From: Nectonema munidae
Taxonomy: Eukaryota > Nematomorpha > Nectonematoida > Nectonematidae
Reading direction: 5' to 3'
Length of the DNA: 64,000 bases
NCBI GenBank assembly: GCA_030549495.1
Contig: JAUIRK010000942.1
Span: 1-64,000 of the forward strand
Shown: one piece after another, positions 23,105 to 35,700 of the stretch
Position numbering within the stretch: the first letter of the stretch is position 1
Layout of the letters: every line of letters begins with the position of its first letter
Position numbers and translations under genes: made by a program
The notes under the pieces: model-generated
Told to the model about the DNA's origin: nothing
The model's input: the letters and a program-made list of their open reading frames with translations, nothing else
Databases searched by the model: none

Positions 23105-24574
23105 AATAGGTAGATTTGTGCATAATTCTATTATTTGTGCTTTTTAACATCATGGCTGTCATATTAACATGATATTTTTTCTTTAAAAATGCCCGATTTA
23201 AAAATAAAATAACAAAACTTTTTGACATAATTTAATAATTGATTAACTAAAATGAATTAATCGGTAATTAACTAACTATTCTATCTTAAAGAGGAATATT
23301 AAAGCTTCACCAAAACATTATTATTAAAGCGACCAAAGAACAAATGCTCGAACTTACAAATTGCTTAATTAAATTTTTATATAACAAACCATTTATCTTT
23401 AAGCTTGAACTAGAGGTAAAATATTTGTGATTGTGTGAAATTTTAATTAGTTTAACATTTTAATTAGATGTTGAATAAATTAAATATGTTTCTGTAGGTA
23501 GAATGATATAATTGGAATCTTAAATTAAAACTCTAAATTTTTGAAAAGTAAAACATTTTCATTTTTAGATGAAGAAAGCTTATTTTATCAATAATAATAA
23601 TAATTTGACAGTTTTAAATATAATGGGTTTTATCGAACAACGCTTAGGAGACCGCTCCTTTTCTACAATGCGTGCAGAATTTTTCTATGGATAAATATGT
23701 ATTTTGTTCCTATTCAATTTTGATCAACGTTGGCATTTATTTGTCGAAATAAAGTCTCTAATTGCATAATTTTAATGAGTATTTAAAAGAGAAATTATTT
23801 TCATCGAAATAGTTTTAAATTAATTCATTTAGGTAAACATAGTTGAATGAACATTGTTCAAACATTTATTTCTGAAAAAAATTATAACATATATAAAAAA
23901 AACTTATTTTATCCTTATACTATTTTATCATTTATAAATATTTGCTTTGAAAAACGAGTTTATACTCCGAAAATAGTTAGCAACATCACAAATAAAGTGT
24001 CCAGTTTTTACAATTTTTTTTTATTTTTTATAATTTTTTCCACCTCAATGGGCATATCTGTCAGGAATATTGTTTCCAAATATTTATTTCTGAAATTCCG
24101 ATTTATTTTGCTTGAAAGTGAGAAAAACTGAAAAGAATAAATATAAAGCGATTAGGCTTCACGCCATATGTTTGTTTCATTAAAAATCCACATCACTCAA
24201 AAGCCTTTTTAAAAACTCCTTCACTTTTTCAATCTGAAATAAGTATTCAGAGAATTTTTGGACTTTAATCATTTTTCTTATACGTAATATCATGTTTGAG
24301 TGTGACATTTATATGGATGTTTTTGTCAAAATTTTTGCATTTTTTGTTTTCTCAAGAATTTGAGCAAGAAAAAAATTTGACATCAGGAAATAAAAAAGTA
24401 AATTTCCAATAAAAAATTTATTACGATTACAAATGATCAAATAAATGAATATCAATTTGACAGGTTTTAAAATTTATCTTTACACTTTATTCGACTAAAG
24501 GTTCATTTAGAAGTTATGAAAGAAATTTTGATAGATCAAATTATGACCTATATGAGGAAATTGTATTTTTGACT
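23105..24574. other. AT-rich, no gene seen
   Basis: Low-complexity TTAATTAACTAA-type sequence lies near 23235-23290. An open stretch at 23847-24131 is of very AT-rich composition and lacks any recognisable motif. Nothing else is supported. Confidence 0.4.
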
Positions 24575-24582
24575 GTGTAGAA

Positions 24583-27029
24583 CAGTGTTTCCCAAACTTT
24601 TTCAGACCAACGCCCACCAAAGTTTCTAAAACTTTTCTAACGCACCCTATTAAAAAATTGATACACAAATACATAAAAATATTTTCATAAAAAATGTTTC
24701 ATTTATTTAAAAAGTTAGATATATCTTTTTTTCTTTTTGAATGCGATGGATGAGTTTGATGTTTATTTGCTAAGGCTTCTATATTTGGTTGTATGCTGCT
24801 AAGAAGGAGTCTTAAGTCGCCTCTGCTTGCGATTTGCAAACAATTTCTTTGTCTGCTGAGAAGCTGACAAGTTGTTCTGAATCAAAAGTTACCATATAAA
24901 CATATGATGAACCCTGAAAAAGCGTTCAGCCATACTCGTAGTAGGAAAAGCAATGAAAAAAATCTTAATTTTTCCCATAATTTAGGAAATTTACAGGAAT
25001 GCAAGGTTGAATCCAAAAGGTTTGATATGATTGTTTGAAGAGAGGCTTCAACTCGAAGTCATTTTTTTCTAAGAGAATCAATCCTTCTTGCGTTTCACAA
25101 TTAGTTTCATCTGTTGTATCATAAAGAAAAGGATTGATGAGCCAGTCAGGTATTGTCATATTAATAAGATCATGATATCTAAATGTCCTGTTTTTGTGTA
25201 GAAAGGTCAAATGCTCACAATAAACAAGGAGATCATCTATTGTAGGACAATTAAAAGTCACGACTTTTTGAGTATATTCAAATTTGAAAATTGGAATAGC
25301 TCTCCACGACCAATATTTTGTGTGAAAAGTTAGAGTTTTTCAATGAATGCACAAATAACAGATTTTGTCTTGATGAGATTTACCTCCGATTCGTGCAGAT
25401 TTAGCTCGTTAAATATGGTGAACAGGTCTGGCAAGTAGGCCACATCACTTTTGCAAGCTATGAGCTCATAGAGAGTAAAACCGCTTCAAAGAATTTCCTC
25501 TTGATAACCACCGTACTTCGGTGTGTAAAAGCAGGCGATCAAATTCTTCATTGTTGTCTTTGCAAAGTTGACGAAATAATCGCGAGTTAAGAGAATTACA
25601 TTTTATGTTGTTCACTGGTTATATAATGCTATCAAGAGATTTATGAAGACGTTGATTCAAGGTTTTTGCAACTAAGTGCTGGCGATGAATAACACAATGA
25701 ACAGTGAGACAATTTGGAGCATGTTTTTTTAAAAAAGCTTTCTTCTCATTAAGGGTGGGGATCCATCCGTTGAACAAGCAATGATATTACTCAAAGGAAT
25801 GTCCTTCTCTTTGAAAAACGCATAAACTTTATTGAAAATTGATTCGCCTTTAGTGTCAGTTTCAAGTTCATCAGCAAAAAAAACTCTTGTGAAACTTTTC
25901 CATCTTTAATGAAACGGAGATACGCCAAAAGCAATTCTTCATTACCTGGAAGAGTAGATTCGTCCAACGGCAAACCCCAATGTTGACTTTTGAGCGTCTC
26001 ATATAAAGTTTCTTCAATATTGCATGCTAACTCATCAATTCTTCTTTGTACTGAATTATTACTAAGTGGAATTGAATTCAAGATTGTTTTGGGAAAAGGA
26101 TGATGCACTACACTCTACAGTATGAGAACTTCTTCTATAGTTGGTAAAATAAGTTGTTCTCCAATTGTATGAGGTTTCCCTGATTTAGCAATCAATTTTG
26201 AAATATTGTATGAACAAACAAGCCCATCATCACGCTTTTGTGATTGATTTGTGATAAACGATGAAATTCGATTCCGGTTATTAAATTTATCAAGAAGTTT
26301 TTGAAATATGCAATTTTTTTATTTGCTTTGTTTGAATGCATTTTGGTCAAATGTTCGGAAAGCCTGGATGGTTTCATTGCTTCATTTGAAAATACCTTTT
26401 CGCAAAAGAGACACATCGGCTGTTGTTCATTTTTAAAAAATGGAATAAATCCAAACTTAAGATACTCAACGTTATACTCTCGACATTTTTCCTTTGAACA
26501 TTTTCAAAATGAGAAAAACAAAGTTATAGCTATGAATAAAGCAAATAGATAAACACAAAAGAAGAAAAAAAATGATGAATGATTAGAGCTCAAACGCGGT
26601 TGCTCTTTTTAATTGATTTGAATCACGTTTTTAGCATCAATCACACCGAAAATACTTTGTTTTAGCTTTCAAAAGAGTAATGCAGTTCATGAGTAATTTG
26701 CTTTGACGTCTGTATCTGTGAATAATGTGCAAGCTATGTGCACGTGAGGCGAATAAAAAGCTCAGAGAAAATTATCAGAAACATGTGGGCAGAAGTACAC
26801 ATCATACAGAAGCTTTTGTGAAAGCTTTTCTATTTACAAATGTTGAATGTATTATTCCGAGTTATCACGAGTTTCAATGATCTCGTGAGCTTAAAAATAA
26901 GTATATGGAAAATTCTACAGCGCCCCTTGTGCGACTCTAACGCCCCCTATCGCGAGCAAAACATTTGACGCCCCTTGTGTCTTGATAACGCCCCCCAGAG
27001 GGCGCTACCGCCCACTTTGGGAAACATTG
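24583..27029 (-). mobile_element. hAT DNA transposon with perfect 8-bp target duplication
   Basis: Flanked by GTGTAGAA at 24575-24582 and 27030-27037. Ends: CAGTGTTTCCCAAACTTTTT at the left and CACTTTGGGAAACATTG at the right, the classic hAT terminal form. Both ends carry ACGCCC-rich subterminal repeats. A minus-strand transposase relic fills the interior. Confidence 0.92.
24960..26420 (-). pseudogene. hAT transposase relic (ZBED5/FAM200/SCAND3-like)
   Basis: N-terminal BED-type finger remnant CLFCEKVFSNEAMKPSRLSE followed by HLTKMH at 26330-26416. Next come SVQRRIDELACNIEETL and LDESTLPGNEELLLAYLRF at 25870-26050 (D of the catalytic region). C-terminal CEHLTFLHKNRTFRYHDL, IPDWLINPF and NDFELKPLFKQSYQTFWIQ lie at 24965-25240. 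The pieces lie in order but in different frames with stops between them, so it is not functional. The family also gave rise to domesticated vertebrate genes, but nothing suggests domestication here. Confidence 0.88.
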
Positions 27030-27126
27030 GTGTAGAATATAGATTAGATTAATACTATGAATATATATGATGTAAGTATAAATAAAGAATGTATTGAAAA
27101 ATTCAGAAAACCTTTTCTTCTATTAA

Positions 27127-28689
27127 CCCTATTAGTGCTGGAGGAGGACTAAAAAATTAATTGTACAAAATTGGCTTAATTATATCCCTTCAAATTTTGT
27201 CATTTTTGCTAAAATTGTCAGTTGCAACTTTTTGTACTTTTCCATGATAGTTGAATGACGTTCTAATGTCTAAAACTGTCAATCAAAATTAAAAATTAAC
27301 ATTTTTAACAAAATTTTGACATTATCTGTAGTTAAGAGTCTATATTTGATAGTATCTTGAAAATTTATAATTATATATAGTTTTAAATCCACAACACTTT
27401 ATAAATTTAATTTTTTTTCAATAATCATGGCTACTTTTTCTAAAATGTCAATCAAAATTGTGATTGATAAGAAACATATCTAATAAAATATTCCTTCAAA
27501 TTTTACATAAAATGTTTGTTTTTATAACAATTTCTGTCATGCTGTTTTCATTTCTGGACTCATATATGATCTTTAATCAGAATGCTTTGAGAGCGAAAAA
27601 AATCTTTTCAAAATAAATCCTTAAAAAAGTTTTTTGAACATAGATTCTAGAAAATTCTGATAAAGAAGAGCTACCAAGAAAAGATCATCATAGAATGAAT
27701 AGCAAAATTACATACTGTAAAGTATAGAAGAAATAACCAAAACTATAAAAGAGTAGCCAAAACGATGGAGGTCCTATCGAGATACCTAATTTAGTGAGAA
27801 GTGAAGCTAATGCCTGTAAGGTTTGCATCTTGAAATTAAGCAAAATAATACAATCTCCTAGACTGCCAAACTGCATCCACATTGTTTTTAAAGTCATTCA
27901 ACGTAGTAGAATTCACAACTTCACTGGGCAAAGAATTCCAATCTTCAAAAGCTCTTTGTGTTAGAAATGTTTGGCAAAACTTGCTCTGGAAACTTTCAGC
28001 TTTAAATTTGAAGCAATGCGATCTAGATATTCTTGTTGAAAAGCCAGGCAGGACATCTTCTTTTATTATCATATTTTTCTTTACAATGTTGAAAATCGTA
28101 ATCATTTCATTTCTCTTTATTCTATAATAAAGTGAAGGTAAGTTCAAAACATTCATTCTTTCAGAATAAGGAAAATTTCTCACAGCAGGTAAACTTTTTG
28201 TGAAGTTTTTTTGAATTTTTTCAATTTTCTTAATTAAACACCAAAAGTTGATTTATTAAATAAATTAAGAAAATAATTTGCAGAGAAATACTACAAGTAG
28301 AATTTATTTTAAAGTTTATATAGTTGACATTGATTGTCATGTTTATTCGATTTTTTTAAACATTTAATTGCTTTTCATAAAAAATGAGCATCACCACTGA
28401 ATTCAGAATACTTGAAAATGGGTATATATGTGTGAAAACTTTATATAAATAATTTAAATAAAAAATTTTTTTTAAGATGAGCCGTCATATATAAATCATT
28501 TTTGACAGGTTTGATAAAAAAATGGACATCACTACTGAATTCAGCATAGTTGAAATATATATATATATATCACATTAAAATTATATATAAAATTTATTAA
28601 TAGCTGAAAATGAGGGAACAGGGGCTTTACGCCCCATCACCCTCTTTCTCAGCACTTGAGCGGACAAATTTAGTCCAGCACTACTAGGG
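27127..28689. mobile_element. piggyBac-type non-autonomous element, copy 1, with nested LINE
   Basis: TTAA at 27123-27126 and 28690-28693. Inverted ends CCCTATTAGTGCTGG and CCAGCACTACTAGGG. The interior is AT-rich and holds imperfect 120-bp tandem units (GACATCACYACTGAATTCAG, then TATATATGTGTGAAAA). A related copy at about 53040-55175 lacks the block 27808-28230, showing that this block is a later LINE insertion. No transposase is encoded. Confidence 0.8.
27808..28230 (-). mobile_element. LINE reverse-transcriptase tail nested in the piggyBac-type element
   Basis: A 115-residue minus-strand frame (27836-28183) reads YSERMNVLNLPSLYYRIKRN, then STRISRSHCFKFK, then FEDWNSLPSEVVNSTTLNDF followed by KNNVDAVW. 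This is the standard C-terminal tail of CR1/Jockey-type LINEs. It is strongly 5'-truncated, as is usual for LINE insertions. Confidence 0.85.
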
Positions 28690-29054
28690 TTAATGTATTT
28701 TGAAGGATAAAAATTAAATACAAAAAAATGTTACCCTTTAAACAACAAATGAAAAATTGGAAAATCCGGCCAAGTAAAATATATTACCGGGAGCTTCAAT
28801 AATAATAATTAATGCTGGATCCCCGGAAAGAAACATTAATTTGAAGTGAGAAGGATTCACACATGCTAGACCTACTTTGTTTACATGAAAAAGGCGATGC
28901 AGTCATGCTGGCATCTATGACTATTGCCGCTCATATCTCTATTTTGGGCAGTTTTCCGTTTTACGTATTCAATCATCAGGTGGTAACAGAGCTCCTCCAC
29001 GCATTAAACTGCAAGTGTTTTGTTTTGAAGTATGAAACCACGTCATCATTTATT

Positions 29055-29152
29055 CCTTTGAAGGTCAGTGTGACACCGCTGCACCAAGAAATCAAAGTCG
29101 TCGGCTTTACGTTTAGAGACGATTCGTCTTAAAATTGTGGTCCGCAAAGGGT
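29055..29152 (+). mobile_element. Probable piggyBac-like MITE fragment
   Basis: CCTTTGAAGGTCAGTGTGAC at the left, GTGGTCCGCAAAGGGTTAG at the right, and an interior CAAGAAATCAAAGTCGTC shared with 51470-51510. Borders are degenerate. Confidence 0.45.
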
Positions 29153-29381
29153 TAGACGAATAACTTTCATGTAGAGTTAGAATTGAAGTGAAATGATTTA
29201 TTGGTGTAAGAGGGAATTTTTGCTCGCCATTTACTATATATATATAGCATTAAAAGTTTACAAATTAATCGATATAGTCAATAAAAAGGCAGATGAAGGG
29301 GTTTGAATGCATGCATAAAATGGAAAAATTATGTTACGTTCAAATCAGGATATCTACAATTAAGGTGAGGCGTACAAGTGA

Positions 29382-29764
29382 ATGAACAGAACTTCAATCA
29401 AAGGCATTCGTGAATCTCTGAGGAAGCGCCTCTCGAAAGACTTACTTAGCAAGCGAGAAAGCCTAAAGTCTCCTGTTAAGTCGCCAAACACTGCAGAGCC
29501 ATCTGTTCTGCTAGATGTTCGAGTTCTCATTTCTGAAGACTCGCCCAATCGAACCCTTAGTCTCGATAAAGAGTTGTGTCAGTTCGAAAGAGAACAAGCC
29601 GCTTTGAAAGCTCTTTCAGGAAATCATTCCAAGATTCTAGTCACAACTCCGCTAAAATCTTTACACGCCAAGAGGGAAGCCGCTATCGCAACATTGGATG
29701 ACTCCGATGATGCCTTATTTGATGAAAGGATGTATAGAGATGACACCATTCCAGATTTGAAAAG
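29382..29764 (+). CDS. stonin gene exon 1 (putative start)
   Basis: ATG at 29382, directly preceded in frame by TGA, opens MNRTSIKGIRESLRKRLSKD. Later come VLLDVRVLISEDSPNRTLS and DKELCQFEREQAALKALSGN. The donor is TTGAAAAG/GTATTT, phase 2. Basic and helical at the start; no known domain is recognised. The ATG could instead be internal if an upstream exon joins at the AACAG at 29387. Confidence 0.65.
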
Positions 29765-32700
29765 GTATTTCATACTTTTCAACTTTACGCGTTCAAAGCT
29801 CATCCAGTCAAATTTTAGTTAAATCAGCTAATTTTATTGAACTTATTGGCCTTCAGAATGGGTAAATACATCGAATGAATTTTCAAATATTACCTATGTT
29901 GTTCTTGTTGTCTTTAAAACCCATCTCAACAAGTTTAACCCTATGGTAAGTTAAGTGTTGAAACAAAGACTTTGTTATCCGCAAAGCTACAGTATGGCTA
30001 GTCACCTACTGCACACTTGTTATCTTTTGGTTATCAACATCAGTGTTCCCCAAACTTTTCTCACTCAACTTCCCCTTAGGAGACATTATTTTAAAGAAAA
30101 GCCCCCTTGACTTCAAAGAAATTACTTTAAAAAAAAATTTCCTCCAGAATAAAAAAATGCATATTCATGGCATCTTCAAATTTGGTGTCGATCTTTCAAA
30201 TGTACAAGTTTGGTTTGATGTTACTGAAATTAATTCTGATGTCGTGACTCTCACCTCATCTATACCCTTCCTTTGATTACATAAATTTTTATTTACAGCA
30301 CTAAAACCATTATTATACCATCTATGGGAGAAAATATTTTAGGCAATTCTGAATAGTGAAAAGAGAATTCATTTTGATATCCAAAACATATATAGCTACT
30401 TACAGGGCCCACTAAGAATTTCAAAACGCCTCCTTGGTGGCCCTACCCACCCACTTTGGGAACCGCTGATCTACATGATGTTCACTGGAATCGACTTTTC
30501 TGATTTGAATTTTTAATAGACTGCTAGCTATGCCCACTAACTCCCGTTACAGATATACATTAGATATGTTACATGGGAATCCTTGAAAATGATTGAATTT
30601 TAGACGATAAGAAATGAGATTTTGCACAGTCAACTCACCTTAACACAATACTCAATAATGCACTCAATTAAAAGGCAATGTTTCATGGCCACCAAAGAAG
30701 TAATTGAGACACCTCCTTTTTAAGGAGTTTCTAGAACTTTTTCGACGTACTCATATAAAAAGTGGCAACTAAAAAAATTATCTAACCAATCAGATGTGAG
30801 ATTATTGCGCAGTTCATTTGAATAGTCAAAATTTATTCGAGACATCTTCAAAGCAATTGATTCAATTCTAGCGTAATTTGATTGGTTAAAACTATAAAAA
30901 TTATTCGAAATTTTTTTGATCCAATCAGATCAAGACTCTACACACCATAACTTTTTAAAGATTTGAAAATTTGACTTATATCATTTATCCACATCATTAA
31001 AAATACTTTGTTTAAATCCTGTCCAATACTCTGATTATTATTTAAATGATTTTTAGTTTCATTAAACACGAAAAAGAAAAACCACTTGAAGAGTTATCTT
31101 CTTCCGAAATTGAAAGAAAGTTCAAAAAGAAAGGAAAGAAGAAAAAGAAAGAAAGCGCTTTCTTCTTCTCAAATATCTCTTCTTCATCCTTTTCCACATC
31201 TTCTTCTTCGTCCGCCTCCTCTCTTCAAAAAAATCAAGAATTGGACGCTAAAAAAAGTAAATCATATCGCAATATATCATTCAAAAATTTACAACATTAT
31301 AAAAACTTTGGAAAATGATTGACTAGCGCTGTAGCTTTAGGCATACAGCTATATTCGTCTTGCTTCGATTCTCAAAAAACACACCATAATATACATTCTT
31401 AAAATGAGAAAACTGATGACCAAGTTAACTAATATGAGATTATAAAAGGTTTTTATCAATTCCTTTACAAAACATATTTTTTTTACTTGTTCTTCACTTC
31501 GAAACACATTTCAACTTTTTTTCAAATATTTCATTTTGACATATAAATCATTTTAAATCATTGTAAGGATGTTTATTTTGTATAATTTGTTGCATTTTCA
31601 GTGTGTTTCAGTTTAAGAGCAACTCATTTCAATGTATAAATGCAATATCGATAATGAAAAGACAAAACAAAAGAAGCAACCATATACTCACTTTGAGCTT
31701 GAGTGATCAAAACACTCAATTAAGTAATAAGTCATTCATTCACCTTACTTTAATGACACAGCGAATTGATCTTTTAAATTAAATCTAATTAATTTGTTCA
31801 AACAAAAAAACGTGAACAAATTATATAAGTTAAAAGATTATTTATTATAATTCAGCCTAAAATGCAAATATTAAGAACTTTTGGATGAATATCAAGTTAG
31901 TCAGGAATCCTCTTTTGAAAAAATTCCGCAATCAAAAGAAACAACAAAGAACAAAAACTCAAACTCCCTTCCGTGTAGAAAGGATTTATTCAAAATTAAT
32001 ATTCTGCCCATACAAAGGTAACGAAATTTTTTTAACGCGTATTATACTTCATTTTTTCTTAAATATTTCATTTGATCTGACATAGAAGAAGCGGATATAT
32101 TTAAGCATATTCAATCAGTTCATAACATTTTTCATAAATTGATTGTTTACTTTTTTAAAACCTCAACATCTAATTATTTCCTTTTAGTAAGCAAAACAGC
32201 TACAATAAATCCATCTCTTAATCACATGATATAGAAGAACCCGGACTTTTGATTGACAATATTTAGAGGTTTTAAAAATCTAGCTCAAATTACTCCTAAT
32301 TATCTCTTTTTAGGTATAAAAATTACTATTTTACTTTCATTTGCTTCATATTAGTTAATTTGTAGGGAATTAAATCTTTTTCATGACATTTTCCCAAAAT
32401 ACGCTAAGCCTAATTCAATATAAAGTTTCATATGGTAGCGAACTGTATGAAGAGCATCGATGTTTTAGCAAATATTTACATTTATTGACAGACCAAGAAG
32501 TGACGTGGCTCTCAAGACATGTAACATTGAAGACTACACCAAGGGATTCGGAGGGCAAGGAAGTTCAAGGGAACGTCATTCTTCCATCATCATCAATCTT
32601 CCGAGACGCAACTTTTCAGGTCGCAAATTTTCAACAGATGAATCATCAAGTTGGAGTGATTTTTGTGATAAAGTAAGTTCAAGTTTTGTCATCGTATTTA

Positions 32701-35700
32701 GAAAGAAACTAAACATTGTGGATAAAAAACATTTACACTTGACGGTCTGCCCAAAAATTTTATACTTATTTTGGGAATTGAAGTTGTGTTTCATTAAATA
32801 AAATAACATTGATAAATATAGCTATGAATCACGTTTAGCAACACTGGGGTCACAAATTTGATAGGTTCATCAGTCATAAAGCCAATCAAAATATGTTAAT
32901 AATGCTAAATCATTCGTGATGAGATCAGCAAGAATTTGTTTATTAATTAAATTTATTTGTTGCAAATCAAAAACCAAGTATATATAATATTGCATAATTT
33001 TGAAATACCGCGTCTTCAGTCCAGCATCTATGAGAAGTGCATCATAACTATTTTCATATTTTGTGCACTAAAGACTTTTTTTCTTTCTTCGCGAGTGGGT
33101 CTAAAAAAATGCACATTCCGAAGCAATAGGCCAAATCTTCTTAAACATGGCGCATTTGTTATTCCTTCCCTGTCTACAAGCATCCAGGCCACTGACATGT
33201 TTACTATTTTCTTAGTTACAAATGTATTGCAACTATTAATTAACTATTAATTAACTAATATATCTAACTCTCAAGATTATGCATTAAGATTTAATTAACC
33301 AATAAAGTAAATAAGCAGCTAATCAACTATCTAAATACAGTGAAGCCAATCCCTCAATCTCAACATCCGTCAATTTTTTTGAGAATAGATTTCGTTATGG
33401 CAGAGCTTTTATGCTTCAATAAAATCCGTCAGTCTCGAAGATCCGTTATTTTTTCAGGAACCCAATGTGATGGAAAAACGCGGCTATCATAATTATCTAA
33501 CTAATGGCCAACTAAATCAATTGCAATGCATAACACTCAAAAGATAATATTTGAATAAATTCATAAAAAGCTTCCAACATGTGCTACAATTTTGCTCAAT
33601 GACGTTACATGTGTTAAGAACTTTTGAAAAATTTAAAACAGAGAGAGAGTTTGCAAAACTTTTTTCTCTATGCCCCTTTCTTAGTTAAAAAAAACCCTCA
33701 CACCCCATCTTTACTTGCATGATATTTGTTAATGATTTTTATGTCAAGATTTAGCCTAATTTGTAATTGCGTTATAAAAAATATACTATGGAAAAGAGAT
33801 GTTCCTATTTATGCGCAATATTAATCTCGCCAATTGCTCTTACATTTGGAACAAAAAGCGTGATTTTTGTCGCCATAAGTGTTACAATTTTGTTTAGCAA
33901 GGATATTTTGTTGAAAAATGAGTCATATTTTCAGATATTATTTTTAAAGCTACGCAAACTTATTCATTTTTTTCAGCAGAAAGGTATATTTATCAACTTT
34001 TTAAGAATATTATTGAAAATTGATATAGCAAAATATTTTTTATTTAAAAAAAAATATCTCTTTACCTATTGTCTTTCTTTTTTCAGCCTACCCTTACGTT
34101 TAATTTCCGCCTGCTAGGGTGCACGCTGCAAGGCTTGGAAAGCACAGGTCTAGAACTTTGGTATAGCCGTTTTTTCCTATTTTCTTCCCTTTAAGAATTT
34201 AAAGGTCTTGTTACGGTTATGTTATATATCAAGCTAACGACTCATGTACAAGCTTGCTTTCACAATTTGGGAGCTTTCGTGCTATGATTGTATCTATTTC
34301 TAGGCTGTATAAAATATATATTAAATACCCATTTTCTATAATATAGGTTAAGCAGTCATTAAAAATAGGAAGTATTAGTTTAGTATTTTTAACAATTTTG
34401 ACTCCAATTTTGAATCCGCAGGGATCAGTTGTTTATACAGTGAAACTTCATTTTTCACATTTGATTTACAGTTGATAGAATGCACATCAACTTTGCTTCA
34501 CGCATTATAAATTAGAAAATAATTTAAAAACTGCAGATTTCTTGCTAAATAATACATATTTTCGGCGCAGACATTAATACACACACACGCGCAGCTAGAT
34601 AAAAATGTTCAATTAAAGAGCCATGGTGCCGAAAAGTTCTACATCCAATTTATGCAATGCTTTTTATATCTTTCTTCATATAACGTAGAAGAGAGTGTAA
34701 TTGCGCTGAGATCAAAGTAAATTGACAAAATTGTAATTTTGAGTAAAATGTTTCCCAAATAATTTAGGGTAGGGAACGAATATCACTAGGGGGGCTACAC
34801 CTGGATTGGATCAATTACATTTGTAGATGATGTATTGTAACTAGAGTGTCATGCTAAATACAAGACAATGACGTATCATATGATACATGATGGGATATCA
34901 ATAAAAGCAACTAAAAAATTCTCTCTGAATAATTTCCGATTATTTTCAGTGAAGCCTAACTACAACTAATTGTTCACAACAAATTGATTGAAATGATGAA
35001 AAGCATTCATTGAAATGATACAAGAAGCCGCACTTTAAGCCATGTACAAAGAAAATGGTGGAATTGATGATCGGACCAGAGGCAAAAATGAAGATACAGC
35101 AATTTCCGTTCTCTAATGATATGACGATCCGACAACGGATGATTGACAACATGGCAGCTGATGTATGCCGTCAAGTTTGCTCCTAAATCAAACAAAGCAC
35201 TCCCTAGACTAGTCTACCGACACTGACTTGAGAGCTAGTTGATTTCCTTGGCTCGCTACGAGAGAAAGGGAAAGATGAAGGAAGAGTTCTTGTTCTGCAT
35301 TACCCTCCACAACGACAGCGCCAGATTTCAAAGTTATTGTGGACTCTTTATTGTTTGAGAACTTGGTTGGCCATAATTGTATTAATAGTGCCCCAGAGAT
35401 GGTCAGCCTAAAAGGAAGGTTCGCCACGCTTGTGAAGAACGAATGACTCTTGTGACGTCTCCCAACATGGGAGTTGATAAAAGTCCTTTGCCTATCGGGT
35501 GAGAAATTCTTCTCTCGGTTGAGTGAACTTCCGAGTCGAAATTTTGCTCCAAAAGAACGAATACAACGAAACTTACGAGTTCGTTAAGATGTTTGCTTAC
35601 CTTGCCGATATATTCAGCAGACTCAACGAAATGAACTAGTTCTTGCAAGGCCATGATGTAACAGTCAGTGACGTTCAAGACAAGTTTGCTGGATTGTCTG

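Noticed and set aside
28863-29132. 89-residue plus-strand frame just upstream of stonin
   Set aside because: Its right third is a piggyBac-like MITE end shared with 51470-51510, and the rest lacks motif or splice support.
33767-34117. 116-residue plus-strand open frame
   Set aside because: Composition (F, L, I, K) is what AT-rich noise gives; no splice context or motif.
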